The position numbers were made by a program, and so were the translations under genes. Shown here piece after piece: positions 1 through 11,592 of a stretch of 64,000 bases of DNA. How positions within the stretch are numbered: position 1 is the stretch's first letter; every line of letters starts with the position of its first letter. Origin of the DNA: Daphnia carinata (lineage: Eukaryota > Arthropoda > Branchiopoda > Diplostraca > Daphniidae); assembly GCF_022539665.2 (NCBI RefSeq), contig NC_081339.1, forward strand, positions 2,690,017-2,754,016. The letters are read 5' to 3'. Under the pieces are notes generated by a model. The model worked only from the letters and a program-made list of their open reading frames with translations, searched no databases and was not told the origin of the DNA.

Positions 1-418
1 ACGACCGCGAGCACAGTCACTTGAAGTCCTAGCTCTTCTCATTGACGCATTATTGAATTTTTTTTTTTTCAAATGAACTTGTCATTAATAGAGCGTAAAT
101 TTATGCCTCTTCCACAATTCGCACGAATGACTGTACTTTTTCAAGCCAAGAAGAAATAAAAGACGAGCAGGTGTGATTTGCACATTTTTACATTGGAATC
201 CCGTTATCCCTTTTTGCTTTATGAAACCAACGTTGCATGAAATCCTAACACTTCATAGTTTCTAATAATATTTTTTTTTTGGCCGTCTTATAGAAATATG
301 AAGGAATGTTCCGCTTCAATGAACAATTTAGCCAAAAGGTAACAATTTGGTTCAAAGACGGTTACGTGATTCCTTTAGGTATTTCGTAAATAATTCAACA
401 AATAAAAAGAAAACTCAC
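1..418. other. Intron or 3' flank of the sulfotransferase gene
   Basis: Downstream, on the minus strand, of the last visible sulfotransferase exon, whose donor CG|GTGAGT is at 418-419. I see no exon that continues the expected C-terminal part and no other gene. Short A/T runs only. Confidence 0.5.
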
Positions 419-3400
419 CGCTGCATGGGCTGCAATGACGATGGAACGGGACCCAGTGCGCATCGTATCCTATACCTATTCGAAAGCAAAAGAAAGCGTT
501 CTCATTATACTAAAGGGAAATGTAAATGTTTTAAAGGCAAATTCGAATGTCGGATGGGTGAGGCACGTTCCACGTCCGCTTATATATTTACCTAGCAAAT
601 CTGTATCCAGGACGAACTCGAGAAACTCTTCAAACGTCGGTTTAACTCCACTTGTGTTTTTCGCAGCTGGGTTGGCTACGTTCGCAATTTGGTCGGATGT
701 GTCAACGGGGCCATGACGTCGACGTTGGCCGACATAACGGTGTAATTTCTGCGTCTCTGTTTCATCCGCTTCGAATGTCGTCTTGTCATTTCCCACTTGA
801 TGGCCGTAAATAATTTGCGAATCAGCTCGATTCGAAGACAGAGTGTCACCGTGCGCTGACAAGAGCTTCCGAACTCTAGGCTTATAATGGGGCCTGCTGC
901 TCGGTTGAAGCTTACGTCGTTTTCCCATGATGAGACGGGCTTTGTGCTTAACGTAACTGCGGAACGCAGGAAGACTGAAATGAGGACTTTCCACCATTTT
1001 ATCAAGGTAGCAGGAGAGCATTCGGTCCATTGGATGCCGAACGAACATAAATTTGAAATAAGTTTGATTGGCGAATTCGAAATCAGCAATCGACTGCAAA
1101 GAATCAAATGAACATTATCTTAGTTTAGAAATACGTAATGGCGTCATCCTCGTACGGTTCTTTGCCAATCGTTTTGGACAGTCATAGAATTGTAACACAT
1201 AAGTTTGAATATGCAACTAGAATACTATGCAAGTACAATTAATTAGGCAACTAAAGATTATGGTTCGTCACACTTCAAAGAAATTCGAGTTCGCCAATAG
1301 AGGATTGCCCGTTACAAACATGACTCAGCCTAGTTGGTTTCGATTGTTTGATTTGTGACTATTTTCTATGCTTGTCGGTTTGAGCACTTGCCTTTAGAAA
1401 TTGATGCATATGTTTATTTATTTTTTAAATAGTATCTGTTTACTCTGACAGCCGCAAAGTTCGATACCTGTTTACTTGTTATGTACCCTGTCCACCTTTT
1501 ATTTATCGAGCGTTCAACCCTAACCACAGGATCTGTTCTAGATACTTTGAGGGTGTGAGAAGATACAAGTGCTGATGTTACACTACAGCGTCCTTAATGT
1601 AATAAACACAAATATTTTTATCTGCGGTCAGAAGAAGGTGCATTCATTGACTATATTTCGCAAGAAAAATACGACACGCAACGCAAAAAATAGGACGGGG
1701 CAAAGCATAGTAAATTACTAGCTCATATGTTTTAACCTACAATTGTTACCTAACATGATAAAACTAGCATTTTCAGTGGATTTCGGTTATAGTACTGCAA
1801 AATGTGCATACTTGAACTTCGCTGTTCATTAGTAATAGATCGTAATGTCCTGCGCTCGTCCTTGGGAATGTTCAACACCATTAGCTGTGCATACACAACG
1901 CATTAGCAGAGCATGAACAAACTTCGTTTCGTATACGTAGAGGCTTGAATAAAGTATTCGATGAACCATGTTATTAATACGTTCGGATAGACTACGTTCG
2001 AATGGCTACACAGGAGCAAACAGAAATAAAACAAGCTGAATTTCTTGTCCAGCAAAGACGTCATTATTACATTGTTAACAGTTCAGATTAGTTTAAATCA
2101 TGCGACCTCAACGAACGCGGTAAATAACGAAAGGTCGAACCTTCGATCGACGCCCTCTTCGTTCAATTGCCCGTTAATTTTGGATTGAATCTCTGTTTGT
2201 TATCGTACATTGCCCGTCCTGGTTGACGTGGTTTGTCAATGACCTCTTAATTATAAGAACCAGCGCAGCTATTCTACTGAAGCGAAGAATAGCTATGCTG
2301 AAAGATTGAGAAACCTTACGCCCAACAAGTGTCATTAGTGAATGAACAGGAAGTAAGAATATTCTAGTATGTTTAGGCGTTCGCAATAATGCTCACTGGA
2401 TACGAAAAATTTAAAGCGCTGCATTAGGAAGACTTTAATTTTTAGGATCATGTGAGCCTATACAAAGCTAATAAGTTATGGCTATCTTCACGGACTATGA
2501 TATTAATTACGTAAAAGATGTATGAATTACCCTTGGAAGAAGGTTAAACGTCAAACTGTGCGGACTAGTAAAAGTTGGGCCGAATCCGTGCACCAAGAGG
2601 AAAGCCGAAACCAGAGACGAGGATGCCACTTTGTTGAGAAAGCAGCCCATGGTTTGAAATGTCGGCGCCAAGGCGAAATGAGACGTGACGGGGAACTCCT
2701 CATACATAGAAACTAAAGAAAGTTTTGAAAAAAAAGAAATAAAACCATATCGTAAAGTTAAGCTCTTCAACACAAATGAAGGTGAGGATTAGTTTTTTGC
2801 GGAAAACCAAGATTTTTGAAAGAAACTCTGTTTGCATCATTCGTCAAGCAAGTTAACCACCACTTGTTTTTATTATTCGTAGTTCTGTCATTTCTTTTCT
2901 TTCTTTTGCAATGGACCAAAATCTGCAGACCTTTTGTTGCGCTTTCACTGAAATGGTTTGTGAATCAACGTCATCTTTGTTGTCCGCAACAGAAAGCGAC
3001 GAAAAAAGTGTATATATTTCACAATCCTGACGAGATTACATAATAAATTAGTCGGTCACGCACTTCATCCGTAACATCTGATTTTTTTTTTTTTTTTTTT
3101 TTTTTAGTTACGGTTTCACTCACGATTCAGCTTCCTGGCTTTTAATACATCAAAAAGTGTAGCTGTGTAATCACGAGACTATGGCTCTTTATAGTCAAAC
3201 AAATCAATCACTATGACAGATTCAATTTTTTTTCTACACTTTCACCGGTCATTAAAATTATTTTGAAATCATGTCAGTTTTCATTCAACGCGGTCTCAAC
3301 GCATCCCATGCAATTTATTCTAATTTCTTTTTTTTTCTGTGTGTTCGAGTAAATAATGGAGAACGGAAATGACGAGTCATCTGCATGAATGACCCAACCC

Positions 3401-4802
3401 AGAACACGAGTTCAAATATGTGTTAAGGGAGCGAGTCGGTGTTAAGAGCAATTTGCGGTAAAAAGGCGGTACTGCTGCGGGAAAAGTGGTTGTAATAATA
3501 GACCTGTCTTTTCTATTGAAAAAAGCAAACATGTCGAACAAGATGAACTATAGGAAATTACGTAAAAACGTGCACACGCTCAAGTGGCAATTGTATAGCC
3601 TCGCAGTATCTACCGAACAACGAAAACTGTGTGAACTCGAAGAGAAAGTCGTGCATTATGCAAATTGATAAATCTCATTCCCCTAATTGTTGCATCACAA
3701 TTCAAGTAATCAAACGTGCAAAACAGAACATTTTCCGCGCTTTAAATTAAGAAGGCTTAAAAATATGAATAAAACATTTTTTGAATGTGTCAATTCAAGC
3801 GCTCACGTCAGCAAACATGATGTAGCCAAATGTATGCACAGCGCGCTATAGATGCGGGTCTATATGACAACGCAATAAAAAACTCCTGCTTACAATGAAA
3901 TAAAAATCAACCGGTCTATTCACGGTGTGTCTATCTACCACTATTATTTTTCTCTGAACTGAACAAACGACAGGATTTTCATAGAAGAAACATTTTTCAA
4001 ACCAACACGAGCATTAATCTGTCTGAGTGGCAGATTTAAACATCAAATTGTAAAGCAACTGTTGGCAAGATATCTTTTTGTTTTTTTCAAAAGGGATCTT
4101 GCCAATTGTCTATGTGCACTGAGCACGTGAGTAGGAAATAGATTGTGTCCTTTTCTTACCTGGCTGGTTTACAGAATTGGGTGAACGAACTGGCCGGGTC
4201 TCGTTCCTGACCGTTGCGTAGACGGTTGGGTATGAGACAACGCCTCTGCTACGACAAACTTGTCTGATGCGTTCAGATCGCAGCCAGTACCTTCGCTCTC
4301 TTTCCGACTCCAGACTAGCATAGTTAACTTCCTCCTGTATCGGTTGATTAGGCTCATTATTTTCGTCATTCGTAATGATCTCCTTCGACGTGCCCGCTGT
4401 GATCCAATTTCCTTGATTTCTGTTTTCTTCTGGGACTGAAAACGACGAAGGAGATCCGTCACTAACGTGCAACTGGTTGCTGATACCATCTTCTTGGCTT
4501 TTTGGGACGCTTCCAGCAAATGGACTACTCGGCCAGGTACTCGCGGTGACAGCCATTTTCAAGCCGCGGTCACCATGCTGCGTCTTCGGACCAATGCTGT
4601 TTGCATTAACGTCAATTATCGAATCTGTTTTGTCTAAACTTGGAGTCAAGGTTATAGTGATCCCGTGACTGAGGAGGAGACGACCCGAAATGAATACAAA
4701 TATGGTCAGATAGAGCCATCCCTTCCAGCTATTCCAATGCATCCATCGTCCTCTCAGACTCAGAGCTCTCAGGGAAATTCTCATCGCGATCGTAAGAACC
4801 AC
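419..4802 (-). CDS. Carbohydrate sulfotransferase (sulfotransferase-2 family), partial, multi-exon
   Basis: Likely Golgi type II enzyme moving sulfate from PAPS to a glycan. Exon 1 (4160-4802) encodes a short cytoplasmic tail, a membrane anchor (about residues 30-48), a Ser/Asn-rich stem and a segment ending RQVCRSRG, typical of the start of this catalytic domain. A second exon (592-1093, acceptor TTTGCAG, donor G|GTAAAT) carries FMFVRHPMDRMLSCYLDKM, which matches the family 3'-phosphate-binding motif (RHPxxRxxSxYxxK), and FEEFLEFVLDT. A third exon (419-475) carries DAHWVPFHRHCSPC, the conserved DxHWxPxxxxCxPC segment. All three joints keep frame except between exon 1 (ends phase 1) and the 1093 exon (starts phase 0). 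An exon of length 2 mod 3 with the 5'-PAPS loop is expected there; I could not find it. The C-terminal exon is not seen at 1-418 and should lie outside the window. The acceptor sugar cannot be told. Confidence 0.8.
1094..4159. other. Large sulfotransferase intron(s), no supported gene inside
   Basis: Three kilobases between the two recognisable sulfotransferase regions. One exon with the 5'-phosphosulfate-binding loop should sit here. A 24-nt poly-T run lies near 3081-3104. A 60-codon plus-strand ORF at 3486-3668, rich in Lys and Glu, has no supporting splice or family signal. Confidence 0.5.
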
Positions 4803-7800
4803 AGTGTTTTAAGGTTTGTTTTCAGTTATTTTGGATAAGAATCGTCTGGCGATTAAGTTTGATAGTTTAGCTTCACAATTGATGCCACCTGTTTCTTTAT
4901 CCAATTAAAAACTGAATTCCATATACGCACTTGGAATGTGTTGTCATCATCCTAAAGGACGAAGTATTTCAATAAAAGCCAAATGCGACACGTAAGATTA
5001 TAAAGCGTTAATGGATTTCTGCGATGGACGCTTATAGTTGTAATTGCGCGCTGAAATTGAAGAGCTGCGACTGTAGGCCGGTGAGCACTGCCAGAATACC
5101 CGCTGGCAACTAACTGTACACTGTCGCAGAGAGCCACCCAAAATCCCGTCCGTCAGGTAGGAGCCTGAGCGCGTGACTGTGTTGGCAATTTCCCCCAAGC
5201 CTCCTTTTTATATTGCATAGAGATTTGGATCATCGTCGCTGCGGCTGTGTGTAAAAAGGAGCGCTCGCATTAAGGTGGTTCCCCCCACTTTTTTTTTTTT
5301 TTTTTTTGAAAATAAATACAAGGGGCGGAGACGAGCAAACCAATTCGGTTGTCAAACAGGTAGGAGAACAGGATTTGTTTTTTAAGACAGGGAAATAAAA
5401 AAGGAAGTTAGTGTGTTTTAAAAATACCGTGTATACATCGAAAAATACGTCTACATTCTGTTGCATTTTTTAATGGACGTAACATATAGCGATTGAAAAT
5501 GTATTACACAGCAGCTTTACAATGAATTAACTATATAAATTGGGGAACAAATTTCTTAGAAGACGAACAGAAGTTGACTTTTACCTTCTCGTTCGAAATC
5601 ACGTGTTTTATGAAGAAATAAAAAAGGGGGTTTTGTTTTGGAGAGAACGTCACTCTGCAAATAGAATAATGTGAAAGTAGATGTAGTGCTCTGGACGAAT
5701 ATGGTTCAACATAAAAGGAATCAAACACTTCAGTGCTTCTTCTAGTGAACTACGCTCTTCAACGATGTTACGGTTCAGCGAGAAAAAAGCCACTTAAATT
5801 ATCATGATGGCCCATTTTCAACCACGTTTGGCCATAGAGAGCACATCCGTTATCAACAGTTGTTTCAGTTTTCAGAGAAAGTGCACATTTCAGAGTATTT
5901 GCTGCAGACCTTTTCGATTTTTTGCTAGACTGCATTTCGTAGAGAAATAAAGAAGTGAGCGATATGCCAGGACGTCAGAATATGTGCCACAGCTGTTTGG
6001 CGCTTGTCAGTCCTTTTTTTCAAAAGCTCCTAACACAATGGACACCTGAAAGTTGTCACTTGCGTGGCTGTTGGCTTGGCTTGGTCCCATAATTTCCGTA
6101 CTTGTCAACGTGTTCGAAATAGGTAAATTGAAAGTTCGCTGTTGAAAGAATATAGCCAATCTCAATTTTTTAGCTGTGCTATTTTTAAACTTGTTAATAT
6201 TTATTGGAAAACACCTCTCGAAGGCATTCCAACTGCATTCTAAAAAAGATTTGGAGCACCGTTATGTCTCGTTTACATATTGTAAGTAGCACCATCAAGC
6301 CAAAATATTTGCATAGCTAAAATGAGAAAACGGTGGCGACACGAAAATGGATGCAATGCAATAAATAGACTGAAAACCCGAAATGTGTGCAACAATGTGC
6401 ATGCCAAATTATCGGTACATTGTAATCCCACCTCCTATTAATTTATCGAATTTTTCACGTGATTATTTTGATGTGCAAAAAAGAGGGTTTGAAGTGAAAG
6501 ATCATCGTTCAAACGTGAATAATTTAACCGTAACGGAACTAGGAAAAACCCCTATGGTTTTAGATGCACGCAAATTAATCGGGGAATTTACAACCAGGGC
6601 ATCGTTATGAGAATTTAACTGCAGCCTACAAGGTCGTTTAAACGTGGTAATTACCACATCCACAGAAGCGCATCAATTCGCAGAGTTTACGCTGTCTCAT
6701 CTACATTGCATGATGTCTTCCAGATGCGTGCACGCGACGTTCATCTGGGAATGCTTGCTCGAAATTGTTTTCTATTGTAATACTCTTTGATTATTTGATG
6801 TCGTACGGGAAATTCATTATTGCGTTGGGTGAGGCATTAACCACTGTTGTCGTACAAGTGCATCAGCTATGTATATCTTATACTTATTGAGCAAAACCGT
6901 TTCAAGGACGTGTGTCGTAAGCATGTACGTTTTACGATGCTTTTTGCAGTGCGCTGCCAAAATTGATCTTATACAACCTGTAGCATCAAAAAGAAAGGAG
7001 GTCTGGGGGGATAACCGTAATGAAAAACAATCATAGGAAATGAAAAGCGTATAACTGAAATTGGTTAAGGAAAGACAAGGTTTCCAGGATAACCTGTTTG
7101 GCGATTTTTCTATCGCGGTTGTGAATTTTGCAAAAATTAGACTCGTCTGTCCGTTATTTAGATTACCAGCTTTTTAAAGAAATTTTCTAAAAAAAACTAT
7201 GTAGGTTAAAACGAATGCGTCCCTATTTTACAGGCGACCGGTTCCATTCGGTCGTTTTGAACTCATCCAATTTTTATCTTTGCGGAATTCACAGGTGCCA
7301 TCACACTCACAATTTCCGTAGTCTGAATTGTTCGTCGTACATTGCCCTTTGTCAATCCTAATGCTAACATAGCCTTGGCCTTTATTAGCAGCCCACATCG
7401 ATCACATCTAAAAACCTGCCTTTTAAAAGATTCTCCGAGGCACTGTTGTCAATGCTTGATCAGAAACTTAGGTCATTAACCCGAGAAGTCATTGACAGAC
7501 TTAAGAGATTTGCCTGGGACTTAAAATGCCTCGCCGCAATGGGGATCCCTATGCTTTATTGATTGAAGTTTAATCCCTTTCTCTAGACCTCTGTTGGAGA
7601 CATTAAAACAGTCGGAACTACAAAGGTGGCAGCAACCAGTTTCCTATTTGAGAGTGGAAAGGGGACGCTTCGGACAAGTGGACCGGCACAACTATTCCGG
7701 TTACATGAATAAAGCATTGATTGCTCACAACGTAAACCTTTAAAACTTATTTATTTTCAAATATCGTAAAGCGCGTAGTCGTCTCATTTGTTCTGCTTTG

Positions 7801-8127
7801 TTTTTGCCATCGTTTTAAATTAGCGATGCATGGAAGGCATAGTAATTGCCGAGCGAATAACCAATTCTGATTCACAGCTAACAAGGAAGACAGTTCCTGT
7901 TATAGGGATTCCTTTGCTTCGTCGTGCCGGGAACGAAGGCGAGTTCGTTCAACTTTGAAAACTGAAGGCTATAGATATGAATCCCGATTCCTTGTGATGC
8001 CGCCTTTGCACAGTTCGTTATTTCTAAGAAACTGCAGTAATCTGGACAAACAAGTTTTAATTGAATTGCATTTGGTCTTTTTCTTTTCCCACAATGTACA
8101 TACAAGCAAAAAAATGCAACATCATCA
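4803..8127. other. Intergenic, no supported gene
   Basis: About 3.3 kb between the sulfotransferase 5' end and the 3' end of the first BTB gene. Apart from the TATA-like box near 5.2 kb and a poly-T run near 5289, I see only short, low-quality ORFs with stops in all frames. Confidence 0.5.
5205..5212 (-). promoter_or_regulatory. Candidate TATA box for the sulfotransferase gene
   Basis: Minus-strand TATAAAAA followed by a GC-richer stretch leading towards the sulfotransferase start codon at 4802. A start site about 25-30 nt downstream (near 5175-5180) would give a leader of roughly 375 nt. Position and strand fit; there is no other proof. Confidence 0.35.
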
Positions 8128-9153
8128 TTAGGTGCCTCTAGTTTCTTTAGCTGAAGTATTTGACACGAGAGGATTCAACAGTTGCGACACTCGCAAACAG
8201 ATCTGGGGATGATTGTCAATCAAATTCTGCCAATCAGGTTGCGAGCTCACAGAAGCGTGGTTTTGGACAGCAAAGTTAAGCGCACTGTCGTAGAGGCTGA
8301 ACAACGAGTTCTTGTATGACCAGATAAGAGTGTCGACGACGTTGTGCTCGTCGAGGTCAGCAAAAACGAACCTCGTGCATTCTTCTTTCAAGGATTCCAA
8401 ACCGTACTTATCTGCTACTTTGAATAATCGTTCCGCCATGCCGTCCTCTTCGATTAGCGGGATTCTACCCGTGTATACATAATGGAGAACTTGTTGGAAC
8501 ACTTGCGGTTCAACGTCAGCAATGTGAACAACTTTGCCGGTTTTTTTGTTGCCTTTCGTCGGACGGCCGCGAAGCAAAGACGCCAACACGGAGCTGCTGG
8601 CCGTGATGATTGGCGAGTGAGCCCCCATTAGTTCTCCTTGAACGTTGAATTCGACATCGGTAAAGTCCTGCTGGATGAGTAATGTCGCCCATTGGTTTAA
8701 GATTGTCTTCTCTCCAAGAGTCTGCGTTCCAAAATCCAGCCATAGGTCGAATGTTTTGTCGAGTGGACATTTGACGGGCCCCCACGTTCGTTTTGTGTTT
8801 GCTACGTCATCGTTGTTACATTGCAGTTTCAGGTGTGTTGGTCTGTGTCCTTCATGGTGCATAATCCAAACAAACTCAGGTTGGTCATCCTCATATTTGC
8901 TTCCCTGGTTAGCTCTGGCCAAATCTGAATATTTGCTGCCCACTGGCAAGGTTTTCATCTTGTTGGACTGGCATTTGATTAATGAAAGCATGACAGGTTT
9001 TTGTGAACCTTCAAGGCATTCAAAAATCAATGTGTAAGGATAATAATCACATTTCCTGAGGTAAACAGTCTGTTCCCCCTTTTCAATGTCATTTTCAGTG
9101 AAGTGGATGAGAAACAAGCCAGGACGAACTTCTTGGCTCGATGGGATCGGCAT
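8128..9153 (-). CDS. BTB/POZ-domain protein, SPOP-like (BTB gene 1)
   Basis: Single-exon ORF of 341 residues. The N-terminus (about 8-17) has the signature EVRPGLFLIHF shared with six other genes here. The BTB domain spans about 150-250: LWLDFGTQTLGEKT lead-in, then FTDVEFNVQGELMGAHSPI, then DVEPQVFQQVLHYVYTGRIPL, which matches the SPOP pattern D(I/V)EPEVFxxxLxxxYTG. A BACK-like helical tail follows (ADKYGLESLKEEC). SPOP-type BTB proteins are Cullin-3 substrate adaptors in the nucleus or cytosol; that role is inferred. The N-terminal 130 residues are not a clear MATH domain, so the substrate side is unknown. This is the most divergent of the minus-strand copies: Phe-Thr-Asp replaces the Cys-Asp pair before the first BTB strand and the MFxxDMxE segment is altered. 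Confidence 0.88.
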   Translation of the reverse strand: MPIPSSQEVRPGLFLIHFTENDIEKGEQTVYLRKCDYYPYTLIFECLEGSQKPVMLSLIKCQSNKMKTLPVGSKYSDLARANQGSKYEDDQPEFVWIMHHEGHRPTHLKLQCNNDDVANTKRTWGPVKCPLDKTFDLWLDFGTQTLGEKTILNQWATLLIQQDFTDVEFNVQGELMGAHSPIITASSSVLASLLRGRPTKGNKKTGKVVHIADVEPQVFQQVLHYVYTGRIPLIEEDGMAERLFKVADKYGLESLKEECTRFVFADLDEHNVVDTLIWSYKNSLFSLYDSALNFAVQNHASVSSQPDWQNLIDNHPQICLRVSQLLNPLVSNTSAKETRGT

Positions 9154-10413
9154 TTCTCAATTGTGTTCTTTAATCTGCCACCCCAAAAGTGTTCAATATT
9201 CATTACAATTAATTTCAATACGATAATAAAAAGATTGAGCTACCGTTACAGCATCAAGCGTTTGATTACAGCTTTCGTTGGTGAAATTAACTTGTCCGGC
9301 TAAACGTCAACAACCTCACGGCACGGGCAAAATGCCAATTATTTCTTTCGTCAGTAATAATACTACGGTCAACCTTTAAACTACAGGTGAGAAGCCTCGT
9401 CCCGCCTTCCGTGTAAACGCCCTAGAGCGATATGTTTTTGTGTTCCCGCAAAATAATCGACGGTTGTTTGCAGACTGGTACGGCAGAACGTAATAACTGG
9501 AAATCGGATAAGAAAGCTATCGGGGCATTGACGGTGTAGCATTGAGATTGCAAAACGTTTAGGAATAAACAAATAATAACAAGCAGGTTGTCCCCGCAGG
9601 TGTTTTCTTAAAGACACCCACCCAAAAAGGTACGAATGCGTCGTGAAAGAGTGTGAATACGTAATTTTCTTACAGGCTCATGTTTCAGACATCATTCACT
9701 TGAACACGCGCTGTGCATCGTCAACTCTGCCCAATTTCTCCTTCTATTTTGTACCGATTGTTTCAATTGGGCGTTGCTCTCAGTTCGTGACGAAGTAGAC
9801 GGATGTTTTTGTTACGTTTGTTTGTTTGTTTTTTTTCACTGTAGACTTGGTGGAAAAAAAAATCCTTTGAGCTGTTATTATGTAACTTTTATTTTCCGGC
9901 GGTCTCTATTCTGTTTCTTTAAACTGGGGATAAGTAAAAAGAAAGAAAACTTTCTAGACAGTAGACTTTCCGGTTTTTGAACTTTGAAAAAAGTTGTGTC
10001 TGTTATTGAACATTAACAAGTTTATCCATAAACAACTAGAGTGAGTGAACTTTAGTTTTTTTTATTGACACCCAATGTCCCTGAGTTGACTTCCTATTTG
10101 ATCCTCAGCATGAGAGAAAAAACATGGCTTTCCCCAAGAAGATAACGCATACCAATCCACTCGTACCTGCTAGATCTACGCCATTTCAACAACCTACTAA
10201 CGTAGATCGAAAGCAATGAAATTTACATCAGTGTAGGGGCATTTGAAAAAAAAACAACAACGGAAAAGCGAAAGGAAACGCAACAATTATTTAATGTGAC
10301 AATTTGCATATGTAAAGCGGCAGGTAGACTGCCTGTTAAACAATTGATTCCTTAAATGATAGGCCTACTGTTTGCATAATCAATAATTAAACTGACGACG
10401 TTGGTGCCTCAAG
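9154..10413. other. Intergenic between BTB genes 1 and 2
   Basis: No gene supported. Contains the 5' flank of BTB gene 1 and the 3' flank of BTB gene 2, with short A/T tracts. Confidence 0.5.
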
Positions 10414-11592
10414 TCATAGTTTTATAAGAGAAGCAATGCCACGAATTTGTTCGGGAAACTCAAGCCATTCGGCATCATTTTCGCAATTCGTTTGACGGCT
10501 ACTTTTAAAGACATTATCCGGTTCGGTCAGCCAGAGATCCGGCTCGCATTCATTTTCACAATCGCTTCCGCAGACGCTGCCGTGGATCTTGTTCTTCATC
10601 ATTTGCTGGGTAGCCATCAGACATAGATCGGGATAATCGTGAGTCAAATCCTTCCATTCGGGCAAGAAGCAAACGGTATGCCCGTGCGTAGCAATGCACT
10701 TGATAGAAGCGTCGAAGAGGGTCGTGATCGAATGTAAATGAGACCAAATTAGCATGCCAATAGAATTGTTGATTTCCAGCTGTGTCAATAGAATATCGAC
10801 GCATTCTTCTTGCAGTGTATCGATGTCGTATTTATCAGCGGCTACGAACAGATCTTGAGTAATTGATTTCATCTTCAATAGCGGACAAGTGCCCGTGTAA
10901 AGATAATGAAGGAGTTGTCGAAATACTTCTGGTTCAATATCCTCGATGACGACCTTCTTCGTTCTAGACTCTTGCATGTCGCACTGGAACATGGCGGCAA
11001 AAACGGAGCTGCGAGCTGAAAGAATCACGACGTGAGCGCCAATGGTTATCCCTTGAATACGAAATTGCACGTCGCAATTCGTTTGATTGATGAACAATTC
11101 AGCAAAGTCTTTGATCATTCTCGTTTGGCCTAAACTGTTTGATCCAAAATCCATCCATAAAGTGATTTTTGGCTCGTTGTAATTGGTGATGGGCACAAAG
11201 ATTTGCCACGCATCTTCTAAATGCATCATGGCATTCTTGACGAGCACTTCGTTTTCTATCCAAACGAATAGCGGAGATTCGTAATGATCCATCAACGACA
11301 TCGTTCGTCCATTTTTACAGACGGCCGTTTTAATATCGACCAGAGCAGCTGACATCTGCAGTTGATTGTCTTCTTCTAACTGATTCGCCTTTTTCTTCAA
11401 CATGATGCACACGTCAGCGTAATCGATTAGCGATGGTTTCCGGGATCGTGAGTAAACTATGTAAGTAGAGCGTGCATCATTGTTGACGTGGAAGACACAC
11501 TTTTGTATTGTCACATCGTCGTGTCCTAAACTTTCCATCGTCCACTTTATTTTGAAAAGTCCTCTACGCATTTCGTCCACTTTGATCGACAT
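10414..11592 (-). CDS. BTB/POZ-domain protein, SPOP-like (BTB gene 2)
   Basis: Single-exon ORF of 392 residues. The N-terminal signature VDEMRRGLFKIKW sits at residues 5-17. The lead-in LWMDFGSNSLGQTR (about 145-158) precedes a complete BTB fold, with CDVQFRIQGITIGAHVVILSARSSVFAAMF and then DIEPEVFRQLLHYLYTG, close to SPOP. BACK-like helices follow (AADKYDIDTLQEEC, WSHLHSITTLFDASI). Unlike its neighbours it carries a C-terminal extension of about 60 residues that is acidic and contains several Cys (CGSDCENECEPD). A Cullin-3 adaptor role is inferred from the BTB type only. Confidence 0.9.
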   Translation of the reverse strand: MSIKVDEMRRGLFKIKWTMESLGHDDVTIQKCVFHVNNDARSTYIVYSRSRKPSLIDYADVCIMLKKKANQLEEDNQLQMSAALVDIKTAVCKNGRTMSLMDHYESPLFVWIENEVLVKNAMMHLEDAWQIFVPITNYNEPKITLWMDFGSNSLGQTRMIKDFAELFINQTNCDVQFRIQGITIGAHVVILSARSSVFAAMFQCDMQESRTKKVVIEDIEPEVFRQLLHYLYTGTCPLLKMKSITQDLFVAADKYDIDTLQEECVDILLTQLEINNSIGMLIWSHLHSITTLFDASIKCIATHGHTVCFLPEWKDLTHDYPDLCLMATQQMMKNKIHGSVCGSDCENECEPDLWLTEPDNVFKSSRQTNCENDAEWLEFPEQIRGIASLIKL

